Shown piece after piece: positions 1 through 8,036 of a stretch of 24,997 bases of DNA (within the stretch, counting starts at the first letter, position 1; each line of letters starts with the position of its first letter). The stretch is from JAZFYD01 sp036443405 (GTDB lineage: Bacteria; Planctomycetota; PLA2). Under the pieces are notes generated by a model. That model was not told the DNA's origin and searched no databases. It saw only the letters and a list, made by a program, of their open reading frames with translations. The stretch is from positions 1 through 24,997 of the forward strand of contig JAZFYD010000136.1 in the NCBI GenBank assembly GCA_036443405.1, given 5' to 3'. Position numbers and translations under genes: made by a program.

Positions 1-153
1 CGCGACCTCGGCTTCGATGCGTTCGCGATCTCGGCGCAGGTCGGGCACAAGACGGTCGACATGGCCCGGCACTACTCACACGTCCGACCTGGAGAATTCG
101 AGCGAATGGCAGAGGCTGTGGGACGGGCGACGGGATTAGGGACGCAATCGTAG
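1..153 (+). CDS. Tyrosine recombinase/phage integrase, C-terminal end (5' part outside window)
   Basis: The open frame enters from the left edge and ends at a TAG codon at 151-153, leaving 50 residues. These read as the end of a tyrosine recombinase catalytic domain. A VGHKTVDMARHYSH segment matches the family's conserved GH dipeptide, followed about ten residues later by the nucleophilic tyrosine in an HY pair. Members of the family cut and rejoin DNA at att sites to integrate or excise mobile elements. The catalytic arginines would lie in the missing upstream part. The gene points toward the Gabija pair, and a tRNA-Ser gene lies 4.6 kb away, so the simplest reading is an island integrase. 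A XerC/D-like or transposon recombinase cannot be excluded from 50 residues. Confidence 0.8.
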   Translation, partial: RDLGFDAFAISAQVGHKTVDMARHYSHVRPGEFERMAEAVGRATGLGTQS

Positions 154-517
154 CCCAGAACGAAACTCCAGCGACGCTCCGATGGGCACCGTCGGTCTGT
201 CCTCTTGATTGGTCCGACCGGATCGGGGGCGTTGACGTACAACCGTGTGGAGTCCAAGGACCCCACGAATGCGAGTTCACCACGGCGACGGACGCGCGGG
301 CGTTCAGCGCCCCGCGAGGTCGCCGGTGTCTTGATAACTTGAGGAAATAGTCCACGGGACGGATCGGGTCCGGCCCGGAATTCAAGACGAAGAGAATTAG
401 CGGCAATGGAGACGGGCATGAAGCAGGGAAGCGAGACGACGGAGAACAAGCACAGGATGATCGAACTCGCCGCCCCCCTCGCGGCCTCTGGCGGGGCGCT
501 CGAGTCGATACTTGAAG
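154..517. other. Gap between integrase end and gajB, no convincing gene
   Basis: These 364 bases lie between the convergent ends of the integrase and the helicase gene. Open frames exist on both strands, but none has a recognisable domain, a good ribosome binding site or a plausible composition. A 51-codon frame starts at 406 and runs into the 3' end of the helicase gene. A GC-rich inverted repeat (CGCCCC with GGGGCG, about 470-500) lies just beyond the helicase stop. It could act as a factor-independent stop, but it has no T run. No copy of the tRNA-Ser 3' end is visible here. Confidence 0.5.
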
Positions 518-2302
518 CTAGAGGACGTCGTAGGCAAAACCCTCGGGAACTTCGTAGGTAGTGTCATAAGGAACACCATTCGCCGTTACGTGGCCATGCT
601 CAGCGATAAGGTGAAGATGTCGTTTCGCCCTGGAAGAGATCACATAGAGCATTCGATTAGCTTCTGCTTCGGGTGAAACGAGAGAATCGAGAGGCGTCTT
701 CGGGATGATACGGGACCAGTTCGGGATTCGACCGCGGAGCAAGCCGAAACAAATGACGACGTCAAACTCCTGCCCTTTGATGCCGTGGCACGTATCGATG
801 ACAACTCCGGTTGAGGCACCGAAACAACGACGAAACGCCGACACGGTATCGGGGATCCCGAAGTCGGCGTTCGCGAGATTGGCGCGCGCCCCGTCGAAGA
901 ATGCAGCGTGGAGTTGGCGTAGGCGGTCGTGCGATTCGATGTCGATGCCCAGGTTGGTCAGAGTCTGCGCGAAAGCGTCCAAGAGATACGCGCACCCTTC
1001 AACTTCGTCAGATGAGATGGCGTTGATGCATCTGAGTAGGGTTGCCGGGTCCGAGTACGAGTGTTGAATACCGGTGAGGGTCTCAAACTCACGCGCAAGG
1101 TCGGCGGCCCATCGACGGCGTGTCCTGTACCGACGAGGCTCCGGATCAGTCAGCAGCAACCTAGCCAACTTGAACCAGACGTTCTCGTACTCGCCTCGGA
1201 AAGGTGAGAGGCCGGGTGCGTCGAATGGAACTGCAGGCAACTGTCCTGCCAATTCGCGCGCCATTGGCACCACGAATCGCCATTGCGGCGCGAGGACACA
1301 GATCTCGTTGGGAGGAATGCCACTCTGAATGTGGTCGACGACGAGCTGCCCGATGTGATTTGGCAATTGAGCACGAGTGACAGACTGATTGTCGAATGTT
1401 ATCGAGCCGTGCTCTGCCGAGTAGTCAGCTAGGGACACGATTGGTTGTTCGTGATCAGAGAAGTGAGTGAAGAAATCGATAATCCGCTGGCTCGATCGGT
1501 AGTTCCCGGTAAGTGGCAGTTCGTCGAGCTGTTGAAGGCCAAACGACTCACGGATCTGATTGGAGGACCAAGCGACGCCGCCTAGCGACGTGTAAATTGC
1601 CTGATCCGGGTCACCGACAACGAACAGCGTGCACCCGCCGTTGGACGACGTGGTGATCTCGGCGAGGATCCCGTACTGAAGATCTTGAGTGTCCTGATAC
1701 TCGTCAACACATATCGCACCGAACATCGCACCGAGCGTTTCGGCGATCCCTGGCACGGTCATGAGCAGTTGATACGCCAGAAACAGCACCGTATCGAAGT
1801 CGATTAGGCGCGAAGCTTGCAGGTGCGCGTGATACGCCGTCGCAGCGGCGAGAGGGTCGGGGTCTTGAGGAACTAACGCGCCGTCGCGGTCGAAGCCCTT
1901 GAGGAGAGGGACAAAGGGGCCTAGGTCATGCTGAGTGCGAAACGTCTGGAGAAGCTGCCGTTCTTCGCTCTCGTTGACAAGCCTGAAGCCGCGACGGAGT
2001 CGGTCGGAGTAGGGCGCGTAGGGCCGCAGTATCCAATCCAGAGCGAAAGAATGGATCGTGCCAGTCCAGACGCGATCGGACTTCGTCCCTAGGCCAGTTA
2101 GCCGGGATGTTATCTGCTCTGCAGCCTTTCGGGTGAATGTCAGAGCCGCGACGAGGCCGCGCCTCGACTCCAGGCGATGAAGTTCGTGCGAAACCCGATG
2201 AGCGAGCACTCTCGTCTTTCCGCTCCCGGGGCACGCAACGACCAATGCGCTCCCGTCGTGGGAAACACAATCGCTTTGCTGGGGGTTGAGCTTCTTTGCC
2301 AC
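518..2302 (-). CDS. gajB: UvrD/PcrA-type superfamily 1 helicase, Gabija GajB
   Basis: This 594-residue protein carries the SF1A helicase motifs in order. They are a Q-motif-like NPQQ (6-9), Walker A CPGSGKT (24-30), motif II DEYQD (200-204), motif III GDPDQAIY (230-237), motif IV NYRS (267-270), motif V with CHGIKGQEFD, and motif VI-like LYVISSRAK near the C terminus. In Gabija the GajB helicase works with the GajA nuclease in a large complex that blocks phage replication. The start is GTG at 2302, three bases after the gajA stop, so the two are translationally linked. At 594 residues it is longer than the roughly 500 residues of the characterised Bacillus GajB. Assignment to Gabija rests on the pairing with an OLD nuclease; alone it would be called a UvrD-like helicase. 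Confidence 0.85.
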   Translation of the reverse strand: MAKKLNPQQSDCVSHDGSALVVACPGSGKTRVLAHRVSHELHRLESRRGLVAALTFTRKAAEQITSRLTGLGTKSDRVWTGTIHSFALDWILRPYAPYSDRLRRGFRLVNESEERQLLQTFRTQHDLGPFVPLLKGFDRDGALVPQDPDPLAAATAYHAHLQASRLIDFDTVLFLAYQLLMTVPGIAETLGAMFGAICVDEYQDTQDLQYGILAEITTSSNGGCTLFVVGDPDQAIYTSLGGVAWSSNQIRESFGLQQLDELPLTGNYRSSQRIIDFFTHFSDHEQPIVSLADYSAEHGSITFDNQSVTRAQLPNHIGQLVVDHIQSGIPPNEICVLAPQWRFVVPMARELAGQLPAVPFDAPGLSPFRGEYENVWFKLARLLLTDPEPRRYRTRRRWAADLAREFETLTGIQHSYSDPATLLRCINAISSDEVEGCAYLLDAFAQTLTNLGIDIESHDRLRQLHAAFFDGARANLANADFGIPDTVSAFRRCFGASTGVVIDTCHGIKGQEFDVVICFGLLRGRIPNWSRIIPKTPLDSLVSPEAEANRMLYVISSRAKRHLHLIAEHGHVTANGVPYDTTYEVPEGFAYDVL

Positions 2303-2305
2303 GGG

Positions 2306-4384
2306 CTACTCGACCGTAACGAACAGCGAGAATGAATCGCCCGGGAACTCAGTCGCGAACGTGTCAAGGAAGTCCGCGATGTCGCCCTGCTCCTCGTCCG
2401 GAGTTATCGGACGGTCGAGCGCGGCGCAGCGATAGCGCGCAATCGACCACAGCGCGCTCTCGGAGAGGCTCTGTCTTGTCGCAAACTCAAGCGCACGCAC
2501 GATGTACTCGGGGATCGTGGCGTCGGGCCCGATCAACTCTGACAGCAGCAGAGCGGCCCAACCCTTGCCGATCGCTGTTGCGAGCGACAGGACCTCTGCC
2601 CCGTAGACCGAGGCTTGATCGCTGGCAAGCCGCTCCTCCGAAGTCTGACGACGTGCCTGCGACGCAAACGCGACAGGAATCAAGCCGCGAACAGCATCCT
2701 GGTTGTCGCGAAAGAACTCGACCTCAAATGTGTGGTGCGCAAAGAACGCGGCGAGGTGCTCGTTGTCATCACTCAAGGCCGTCAACCGCGCTTGGCGGCT
2801 AGCGCCGATCTTCTGAGAGCGCCTGGAACTTTCTTGCTTAGGCGTGTCGTCTTCTTTGTCGGCGGGTAGATCCAAGAGTGATGTGTCAAGGTCTGTCAGG
2901 ACCGAGCAGTTACGACGAACCCGATCGGGGTGGAACAGGACGGCTACGTGATCAAAGAATGCGCTGCTCATGCTGACAAGCGATATGCCAAGTTCGTCCA
3001 AGGACACACCGAAGCACTCTTTCACCAGTGCAGGAATCAGAATCAGCTCCGCGTCGCCCTCCACCAACACGACCCCTTTTGCGAACAAGAGCGTGCTGCG
3101 AACTGCATCAAGGTAGCGTTCGAGCCGTGAACATTCGTCCGCATCCAAGCCGTTCGACGGCACATAGACGCTCGCGTGGTCCCCCCCAGCGCGCGCAAGC
3201 ACGTTCATTCGACTAACCTGGCTCGCCGACGACAGATGGGAGGAGTGAGTGGTCACGAAAACTTGCGTCGCGGAATCGGAGTACTTCTCGAAGAGCGTCT
3301 TTTGAATGTGGGTGTGAAGATGCGCTTCAGGCTCCTCAATGAGGAGGAAGTGCGCCGCGCGGTCTCCGGCCAGCTTGAGTTCGAACTCAAGCAATCGAAG
3401 CGACAAGAAAATCAGGTTCGCAGCGCCCAGACCTTGTTCGGCAACGTCTCCGCGGTAGTCCGCCCCGATGGTGTCACCAACCCGCAGAACAAGGCGGCGC
3501 ATCAACTGATCGATGTTTGCCGGTAGAGATGACTCGATGTCGATCGTTGGGGAATAGGTGCCGCCAACAGTTCGACGGAGTGTGGACCGAACGCCCGACG
3601 CGATGTCACGAATTTCGCTAAGCCCAGCGATCTGCGTGTTCAGGCCTGTGACCGCGTCGCCGATGGCAGTCGCATCGGCGTCGCTGATAGTAGATTCGGT
3701 ACCACGCAACAGATCTAGCAGTGGGTTGTTCCTGTAGCCACGCAGATCGGCGACCACGTCGCGTAGTGCCTCGACGAACGTGCATGTTATCTCGCGATGA
3801 ATAGGTGAAACGCGGACACCCAGCACAGCGGCGTCGTCGTCATCGGGATCAGGGAAAGTGCCGGTTTCGAAAACGCCTACAACGGACTCATAAACATCGT
3901 CGTCGCAGAAATCGGCCGCTGCACGACCACTCAAAACGGCTTCGTAGCGGTCATCGGTGATTGTCTCGCGGTACGCCTGCACCGCGGCTTGATCCGCGCC
4001 ATCGACTGTGAGTTCGTGGAGTTCGCGACGGATCTCAATGCACGGACGAAAAAAATAGGTGAGCGCACCTGATTGCGTCCCACCCATGTGACCAACCTGA
4101 TGTCGGAGGATCTGGCAGCCTTCGCTCGGATCAAGGTCTTCAAAGCCGATGGAAACAATGATCCAGTGGCCCTTCCAACTCGGCAGCGCCCGACAAAAGT
4201 CTGTAGAGCGGAGGCGTTGCGAACGGTATGCAAGGCGATCGTCGATCAACAATCGCAGGGCATACAGCGCGTTCGACTTGCCCGAACCGTTCTCGCCGAC
4301 GATGGTATTGACACCCTCGGCAAACCGGAACGTCTCGTTCCTGAAGTTCCTGAAGTTCCGAATTCCCAACGTCGAGATATGCAA
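2306..4384 (-). CDS. gajA: OLD-family ATP-dependent nuclease (ATPase plus TOPRIM), Gabija GajA
   Basis: Numbered from a TTG start at 4384, this is a 692-residue protein. The ATPase part has Walker A GENGSGKS (30-37), an ABC-like signature around GLGAAN (318-323), Walker B FLLIEEPEAH (346-355) and the TTHSSHL switch region (378-384). The TOPRIM nuclease part has VLVEGDAE (439-446, acidic E442) and LTDLD (496-500). OLD nucleases paired with a UvrD helicase are the class found in Gabija, where GajA nicks specific DNA and its ATPase domain senses nucleotide levels. The frame stays open to an ATG at 4576 (756 residues), but that extension is basic and low-complexity. The TTG start has a GGGGG box just upstream and begins directly at the ATPase fold. 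It is longer than the roughly 580-residue Bacillus GajA. Confidence 0.85.
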   Translation of the reverse strand: MHISTLGIRNFRNFRNETFRFAEGVNTIVGENGSGKSNALYALRLLIDDRLAYRSQRLRSTDFCRALPSWKGHWIIVSIGFEDLDPSEGCQILRHQVGHMGGTQSGALTYFFRPCIEIRRELHELTVDGADQAAVQAYRETITDDRYEAVLSGRAAADFCDDDVYESVVGVFETGTFPDPDDDDAAVLGVRVSPIHREITCTFVEALRDVVADLRGYRNNPLLDLLRGTESTISDADATAIGDAVTGLNTQIAGLSEIRDIASGVRSTLRRTVGGTYSPTIDIESSLPANIDQLMRRLVLRVGDTIGADYRGDVAEQGLGAANLIFLSLRLLEFELKLAGDRAAHFLLIEEPEAHLHTHIQKTLFEKYSDSATQVFVTTHSSHLSSASQVSRMNVLARAGGDHASVYVPSNGLDADECSRLERYLDAVRSTLLFAKGVVLVEGDAELILIPALVKECFGVSLDELGISLVSMSSAFFDHVAVLFHPDRVRRNCSVLTDLDTSLLDLPADKEDDTPKQESSRRSQKIGASRQARLTALSDDNEHLAAFFAHHTFEVEFFRDNQDAVRGLIPVAFASQARRQTSEERLASDQASVYGAEVLSLATAIGKGWAALLLSELIGPDATIPEYIVRALEFATRQSLSESALWSIARYRCAALDRPITPDEEQGDIADFLDTFATEFPGDSFSLFVTVE

Positions 4385-4576
4385 CGCGTCCCCCGCTATC
4401 TTCGCCGTGCCACAGTTTTCCGAAACGGACTCTAACCTAATCCTGCGTCGAGTTGGACGTCGGCGTCGGGCAGTGGGAGATACGGTGCCAGGTGACTTTT
4501 TCGGAGATCCGCGACCGGTTGCGCGCCAATTCACCTTCGGCGCTATTGCTGGTGGGGATCCCAAACGGATCGACAA

Positions 4577-4608
4577 CAGGGGGTCGCTGGTTCAAGTCCA
4601 AACTCGGT
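4577..4608 (+). other. tRNA T-arm-like fragment (possible att remnant)
   Basis: On the plus strand a GGGGGTCGCTGGTTCAAGTCC stretch resembles the variable loop and T-arm (GGTTCAAGTCC) of a bacterial tRNA. The following bases do not complete the T stem or an acceptor stem. No matching anticodon arm with a proper seven-base loop is visible upstream, so this is not a whole tRNA gene. Fragments of this kind are commonly left by elements that integrate into tRNA 3' ends. It could also be chance similarity. Confidence 0.35.
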
Positions 4609-4620
4609 GCGGACAGCGCC

Positions 4621-4719
4621 CCCAATCCCGTATCACCCCGCCCAATCCGTATCACCCCAGGTATCACCCGCAGCTGTCCCTTCCTGGCCTTATCTGTCCC
4701 TGATTGGCCTGAATTGGCC
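4621..4719. repeat. Cluster of short direct repeats between gajA and tRNA-Ser
   Basis: GTATCACCC occurs three times (4630, 4649 and 4661), and the first two copies are each preceded by CCCAATCC (4621 and 4641). CTGTCCCT follows twice, 20 bp apart (4674 and 4694), then ATTGGCC twice, 10 bp apart (4703 and 4713). Spacings of 19-20 and 10 bp are close to whole helical turns. They would suit arm-type integrase sites or a regulator of the Gabija operon. Neither role is shown. Confidence 0.6.
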
Positions 4720-4760
4720 ATCACGGCACGCGGGCGATTTCCCGCGCACCGTGCGGGAAG

Positions 4761-4850
4761 TGGCGGAGAGGGCGAGATTCGAACTCGCGGAGGCCTTGCG
4801 ACCTCACCGGTTTTCGAAACCGGCCCGTTCAACCGCTCCGGCACCTCTCC
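4761..4850 (-). tRNA. tRNA-Ser (anticodon CGA), CCA encoded
   Basis: Read on the minus strand, the acceptor stem pairs GGAGAGG (4850-4844) with CCTCTCC (4771-4765). A discriminator G and an encoded CCA follow (4763-4761). The anticodon stem is CCGGT/ACCGG around the loop TTCGAAA, which places anticodon CGA at 4816-4814. A long variable arm (GAGGTC/GGCCTC) marks a class II tRNA, and the T-arm is GCGAG-TTCGAAT-CTCGC. It decodes the UCG serine codon. The 3' end faces the integrase and Gabija block, the usual orientation for a tRNA used as an attachment site. Confidence 0.95.
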
Positions 4851-4933
4851 GTGCGGAACGCGACAGTTTATCGGGAATTCAGGGCCCGGCTAGGTTCGCC
4901 TGGCAGGTCGCTTCGCGCATGCGCCAGTAGGCG

Positions 4934-5275
4934 TCACGGAAGCGGGTGCGCGATTTCCATGAAGGTCCACCACAGCACGAAACAACCCACGGCGGTGGCG
5001 GCGAGCACGCGCAGGGACCGTTCGCGTTTCCAGAGCACCGCCAGGGCGCCGGTGACTCCGCTCGCGCTGGCGGCGGCGGCGGCGCAGATGATGAGCACGG
5101 CGTGTACGGGGTCGGACCAGAAGTCCGGGCGGTCCATGCGCACGAGGCTTACCCAGAGCAACCAAGCGGGAAACAGTACGAAGAAGACGCAGATCAAACG
5201 GAGCGACCACTTGCCGAGCCCAGTTCGGGGCCTTCCGGTTCGCAGCACGCCGAACAGTGTGCGTTGTTCGTTCAT
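4934..5275 (-). CDS. Small membrane protein of unknown function
   Basis: This frame encodes 113 residues from ATG at 5275 (MNEQRTLFG). The frame can be extended upstream to 5329, but the extra 18 residues look like untranslated sequence. After a basic cytoplasmic stretch there are three hydrophobic segments. One is near SLRLICVFFVLFPAWLLW, a second is the alanine-rich AVLIICAAAAASASGVTGALAVLW, and a third is RVLAATAVGCFVLWWTFM close to the C terminus. No family was recognised. Gene-like composition and membrane segments with charged loops support a real gene. It is divergent from the mechanosensitive channel gene, with a 150-bp shared upstream region. Confidence 0.55.
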   Translation of the reverse strand: MNEQRTLFGVLRTGRPRTGLGKWSLRLICVFFVLFPAWLLWVSLVRMDRPDFWSDPVHAVLIICAAAAASASGVTGALAVLWKRERSLRVLAATAVGCFVLWWTFMEIAHPLP

Positions 5276-5425
5276 CGTGTCTGCCGATCGTTGGGGACCG
5301 GCCGTGACCACCCTCGCCACCAACGACACAAAAATCCACTAATTCCTGCAATCGCGATCACGGCCGAGTCCCCCCATCGACTCGCGTTCGCCGCATCCGT
5401 ATGATCGCGCTACGGAGAGATTGTC

Positions 5426-8014
5426 ATGGTGCGTTGGTTGGCCCGCCCCGTAGTTGTTTCCCTCGCGATCGCGTTCGCACTCGCGGGTTGGGCCTCCCCC
5501 GCCGGCGCGCAGGAACCTCCCTCGGCGCGGGCCCGCGCCAAGATGGAAAACCAGGTGCGGTCCAAGCGCCTCGACGAGTTGCGCACGCTGGAACAGACGG
5601 TGGCGGAGGAGTTGGCCGCGGCGCGCAAGCAGCTCGACGCATTGGTCGAACAGCATCACTCCATCGAAGCCGCATACGCCGACGACAACGACGCGGTGGG
5701 ACCGCCGTCCACGCACCAGGTCGTGACTCTGATGCGCAAGCTCGCCGAGCGATCGGCGACCGACGACCACCACAGGCTGGTCGACACACTGGCGGACAGG
5801 ATGTCCACGCTGCGAGAGGAATTCGGCCGCGCCCAGGATGATCGTGCCCTGCTCGACGCAACGTTTGCCGAGCTGCGCGCGACGGAGAAATCCGGCGAAC
5901 TCTCGACGGCGGACCGCAACGCGTGGGACCGGATCCAAACCGAACGCGCCGTGGTGCTCGAGGCGCAGGACGAAGCCATCCGACCGGTGCTCCGCGCGCT
6001 GCAGGATCTGCGCACCGTCAACGAGGGCGTGCACAGCGCCCGCCTCGACCTGTTGCTTTTGTTGCGCCGCAAGAACCTCTTCCTTCGCGGGCAGGGCCAC
6101 CTGAGCTGGACGGCGGTCTGGGACGGCATCACCGAGGTCAGCGCGTTGCCGTCGTGGGTCGCGGACAACACGCGATACGTGAAGGAATACGCCTCCGACG
6201 CCGAACACGAAAACGCGCTGCTGCGTTTCGGCGCCATCCTGTTTCTGATCGTGGCGTTTCTCTTTCTCGGTTGGCGCGCCCTCGCGCGGCGATTCGCGCG
6301 CGCTCAACTGGCCGCGGATACCAGCATGGAAGCCGCGAGCGAGGTCGGCGGCCGGGCCACCGCGACGGTTGCGTTGCTGATACGCGACCTCGCGTTCGCC
6401 GCGCTGCTCTTCGCCGTGCCGTACACGGCTTCGATCGCGCTCCCGGATGTGCCGACGCGGATCGAAGCGCTTCTGCAGTCCCTCGCCAAGATCCTCGGCG
6501 GCCTCTTCCTGCTGCGCTCAATCCTGCGCGAACTGCTTGCGCCCGAAGCGCGCGACCGCCTCTCGCTGCCGGTCGACCCCGCAGCCGCCGCACGCCTCTG
6601 GCGCGCGTCCCGCCGCCTCATTCTCGTCGCGATGATCGTGTTGCCGGTGCTCGCCGCGATGGACCATCTCGGTTACGAAAACCGCGGCCCGCGCGAGGCG
6701 CTCGGCCTTCTCTTGAGTGTCGTCGTCGGCGGCTCGATCTTCAGCCTGCTCCTTCGACGCACGCTGCTCGACGACCTCGTGCCCGCGAGGGAAGGCATCG
6801 GCCCGCGCCTCTATCACGGTGCCGTCAAATACATCCGGCCCCTCGCGGTCCTGCTCGTGCCGGCGCTACTCGTCCTGAGCGCGATGCGCTTCGACCTCCT
6901 GGTCAGCACCATCACGCAGTTCCTTGTTGCGGCGATCGGAGTCGTGGTGGCGTTTGCCGTGTTGCACCGCCTCGGCTCCGGCGTCATCGAGTACCGCATC
7001 ACGAACAAGTTCCCCGAGGACGGTGGACCGGGCATGGCCGCGAGACGCGAGGCCGCGCTGCGTGCCGGACGGTACTTCCTGAAGCTGACCCTCGCGCTTG
7101 CGGGCCTCTGGGCGTTCTCCATTGTCTCCGCGGACGGTCCCGCGGGGATCGAGACACTTCTCGACGTGCCGCTCCCGTTGCAGGGCGACGCGGAACGTGC
7201 GGTCACGTGGTGGAACCTGCTCGTCGGCATCATCATCCTGATCGTGTTTGTCGGCGGCACCGGCCCCGCCAAGCTCGCGCTCAAGGAGTTCGTGCTCTCG
7301 CGCACCGGCCTGGACCGCGGCCTGCGGTACACGATCAACACGATTTTCGGCTACGTGTTGCTCATCACCGGCACGCTGCTCGCGGCGAGCCAGGTCGTCG
7401 ACCTCAGCAGCCTCGGGTACATCATGGCGGCGATGAGCGTCGGCATCGGTTTCGGTCTGCAGGAGATCGTGTCCAACTTCATCAGCGGCCTGATTCTGCT
7501 GTTCGAACGGCCGCTCAAGGTCGGCGACACGATCCGCATCGGCGATACCAACGGCGTTGTGAAACACATCAGCATCCGCGCGACGACGGTGCAGACGCTC
7601 GACAACATCGTGATGCTCGTTCCCAACCGCGAGTTCATCACGCAGTCCGTCATCAACTACAGCCACCAGGACCCGAAGATCCGCCTGCGCATCAGCGTCG
7701 GCGTTTCCTACGGCAGCGACACGCAGCTCGTGAAGAAGGTCCTGCTCGAGGTCGGTAACGCGCACCCGCAGGTCCGCAAGCAGCCCGCGGCCGACGTTCA
7801 GTTCATGAGTTTCGGCGACAGCTCGCTCGACTTCGATCTGCTGGTTTGGATCTCACACCCCGACAGGAGAAACGGCGTGCGCAGCCAGCTTCGTTTCGCG
7901 ATCTTCGAGGCGTTCAACAAGAACGACATCGAGATCCCCTTCCCGCAGCGCGACCTGCACGTGAAGTCGGGCGGGGCCCCCCCCGCGCTGGACTCGGGCC
8001 CGGAAGAGACGTAG
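5426..8014 (+). CDS. Large MscS-family mechanosensitive ion channel
   Basis: The 862-residue product begins with a cleavable signal peptide ending near ASPAGAQ (about residue 29). A long, charged, helical periplasmic region follows (about 30-220, probably coiled coil). Many hydrophobic segments come next, from about residue 270. The C-terminal third is a clear MscS core: a pore-lining helix region MAAMSVGIGFGLQEIVSNFISG, then the beta domain with FERPLKVGDTIRIGDTNGVV and LVPNREFITQSVINYS. These channels open under membrane tension and release osmolytes on hypoosmotic shock. The size and N-terminal domain resemble MscK/YbdG-like multidomain members rather than the 286-residue MscS. GGAGAG lies ahead of the ATG. 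The gene ends 22 bp from the convergent acetyltransferase gene. Confidence 0.92.
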   Translation: MVRWLARPVVVSLAIAFALAGWASPAGAQEPPSARARAKMENQVRSKRLDELRTLEQTVAEELAAARKQLDALVEQHHSIEAAYADDNDAVGPPSTHQVVTLMRKLAERSATDDHHRLVDTLADRMSTLREEFGRAQDDRALLDATFAELRATEKSGELSTADRNAWDRIQTERAVVLEAQDEAIRPVLRALQDLRTVNEGVHSARLDLLLLLRRKNLFLRGQGHLSWTAVWDGITEVSALPSWVADNTRYVKEYASDAEHENALLRFGAILFLIVAFLFLGWRALARRFARAQLAADTSMEAASEVGGRATATVALLIRDLAFAALLFAVPYTASIALPDVPTRIEALLQSLAKILGGLFLLRSILRELLAPEARDRLSLPVDPAAAARLWRASRRLILVAMIVLPVLAAMDHLGYENRGPREALGLLLSVVVGGSIFSLLLRRTLLDDLVPAREGIGPRLYHGAVKYIRPLAVLLVPALLVLSAMRFDLLVSTITQFLVAAIGVVVAFAVLHRLGSGVIEYRITNKFPEDGGPGMAARREAALRAGRYFLKLTLALAGLWAFSIVSADGPAGIETLLDVPLPLQGDAERAVTWWNLLVGIIILIVFVGGTGPAKLALKEFVLSRTGLDRGLRYTINTIFGYVLLITGTLLAASQVVDLSSLGYIMAAMSVGIGFGLQEIVSNFISGLILLFERPLKVGDTIRIGDTNGVVKHISIRATTVQTLDNIVMLVPNREFITQSVINYSHQDPKIRLRISVGVSYGSDTQLVKKVLLEVGNAHPQVRKQPAADVQFMSFGDSSLDFDLLVWISHPDRRNGVRSQLRFAIFEAFNKNDIEIPFPQRDLHVKSGGAPPALDSGPEET

Positions 8015-8036
8015 CGTCACAAACGGCGCAATTTCG

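Larger units (their letters stand above)
4385..4760. other. Intergenic segment between gajA and tRNA-Ser with short repeats
   Basis: No credible gene is seen in this segment. It holds the presumed gajA promoter, a tRNA T-arm-like fragment near 4577-4608, clustered short direct repeats at 4621-4719, and a near-perfect hairpin (TTCCCGC with GCGGGAA, 4739-4759) next to the tRNA 3' end. A candidate island boundary lies at its right end. Confidence 0.5.

Noticed and set aside
72..449. 125-codon minus-strand frame overlapping the integrase end
   Set aside because: It overlaps the integrase coding region antisense and has irregular composition with no domain.
406..561. 51-codon plus-strand frame (METGMKQGSETTENK...) downstream of the integrase
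   Set aside because: No clear ribosome binding site, no recognisable domain, and its end overlaps the gajB coding region; kept only as a note.
4739..4759. Hairpin next to the tRNA-Ser 3' end considered as a terminator
   Set aside because: The stem is good but no T run follows on the tRNA strand; noted only as part of the intergenic description.
4437..4844. 135-codon minus-strand frame from the tRNA-Ser into the gajA upstream region
   Set aside because: It starts inside the tRNA gene and its residues are translated tRNA and repeat sequence.
5339..6307. 322-codon minus-strand frame opposite the mechanosensitive channel
   Set aside because: It is antisense to a well-supported gene, with low-complexity Arg/Val/Gly/His composition and no domain.
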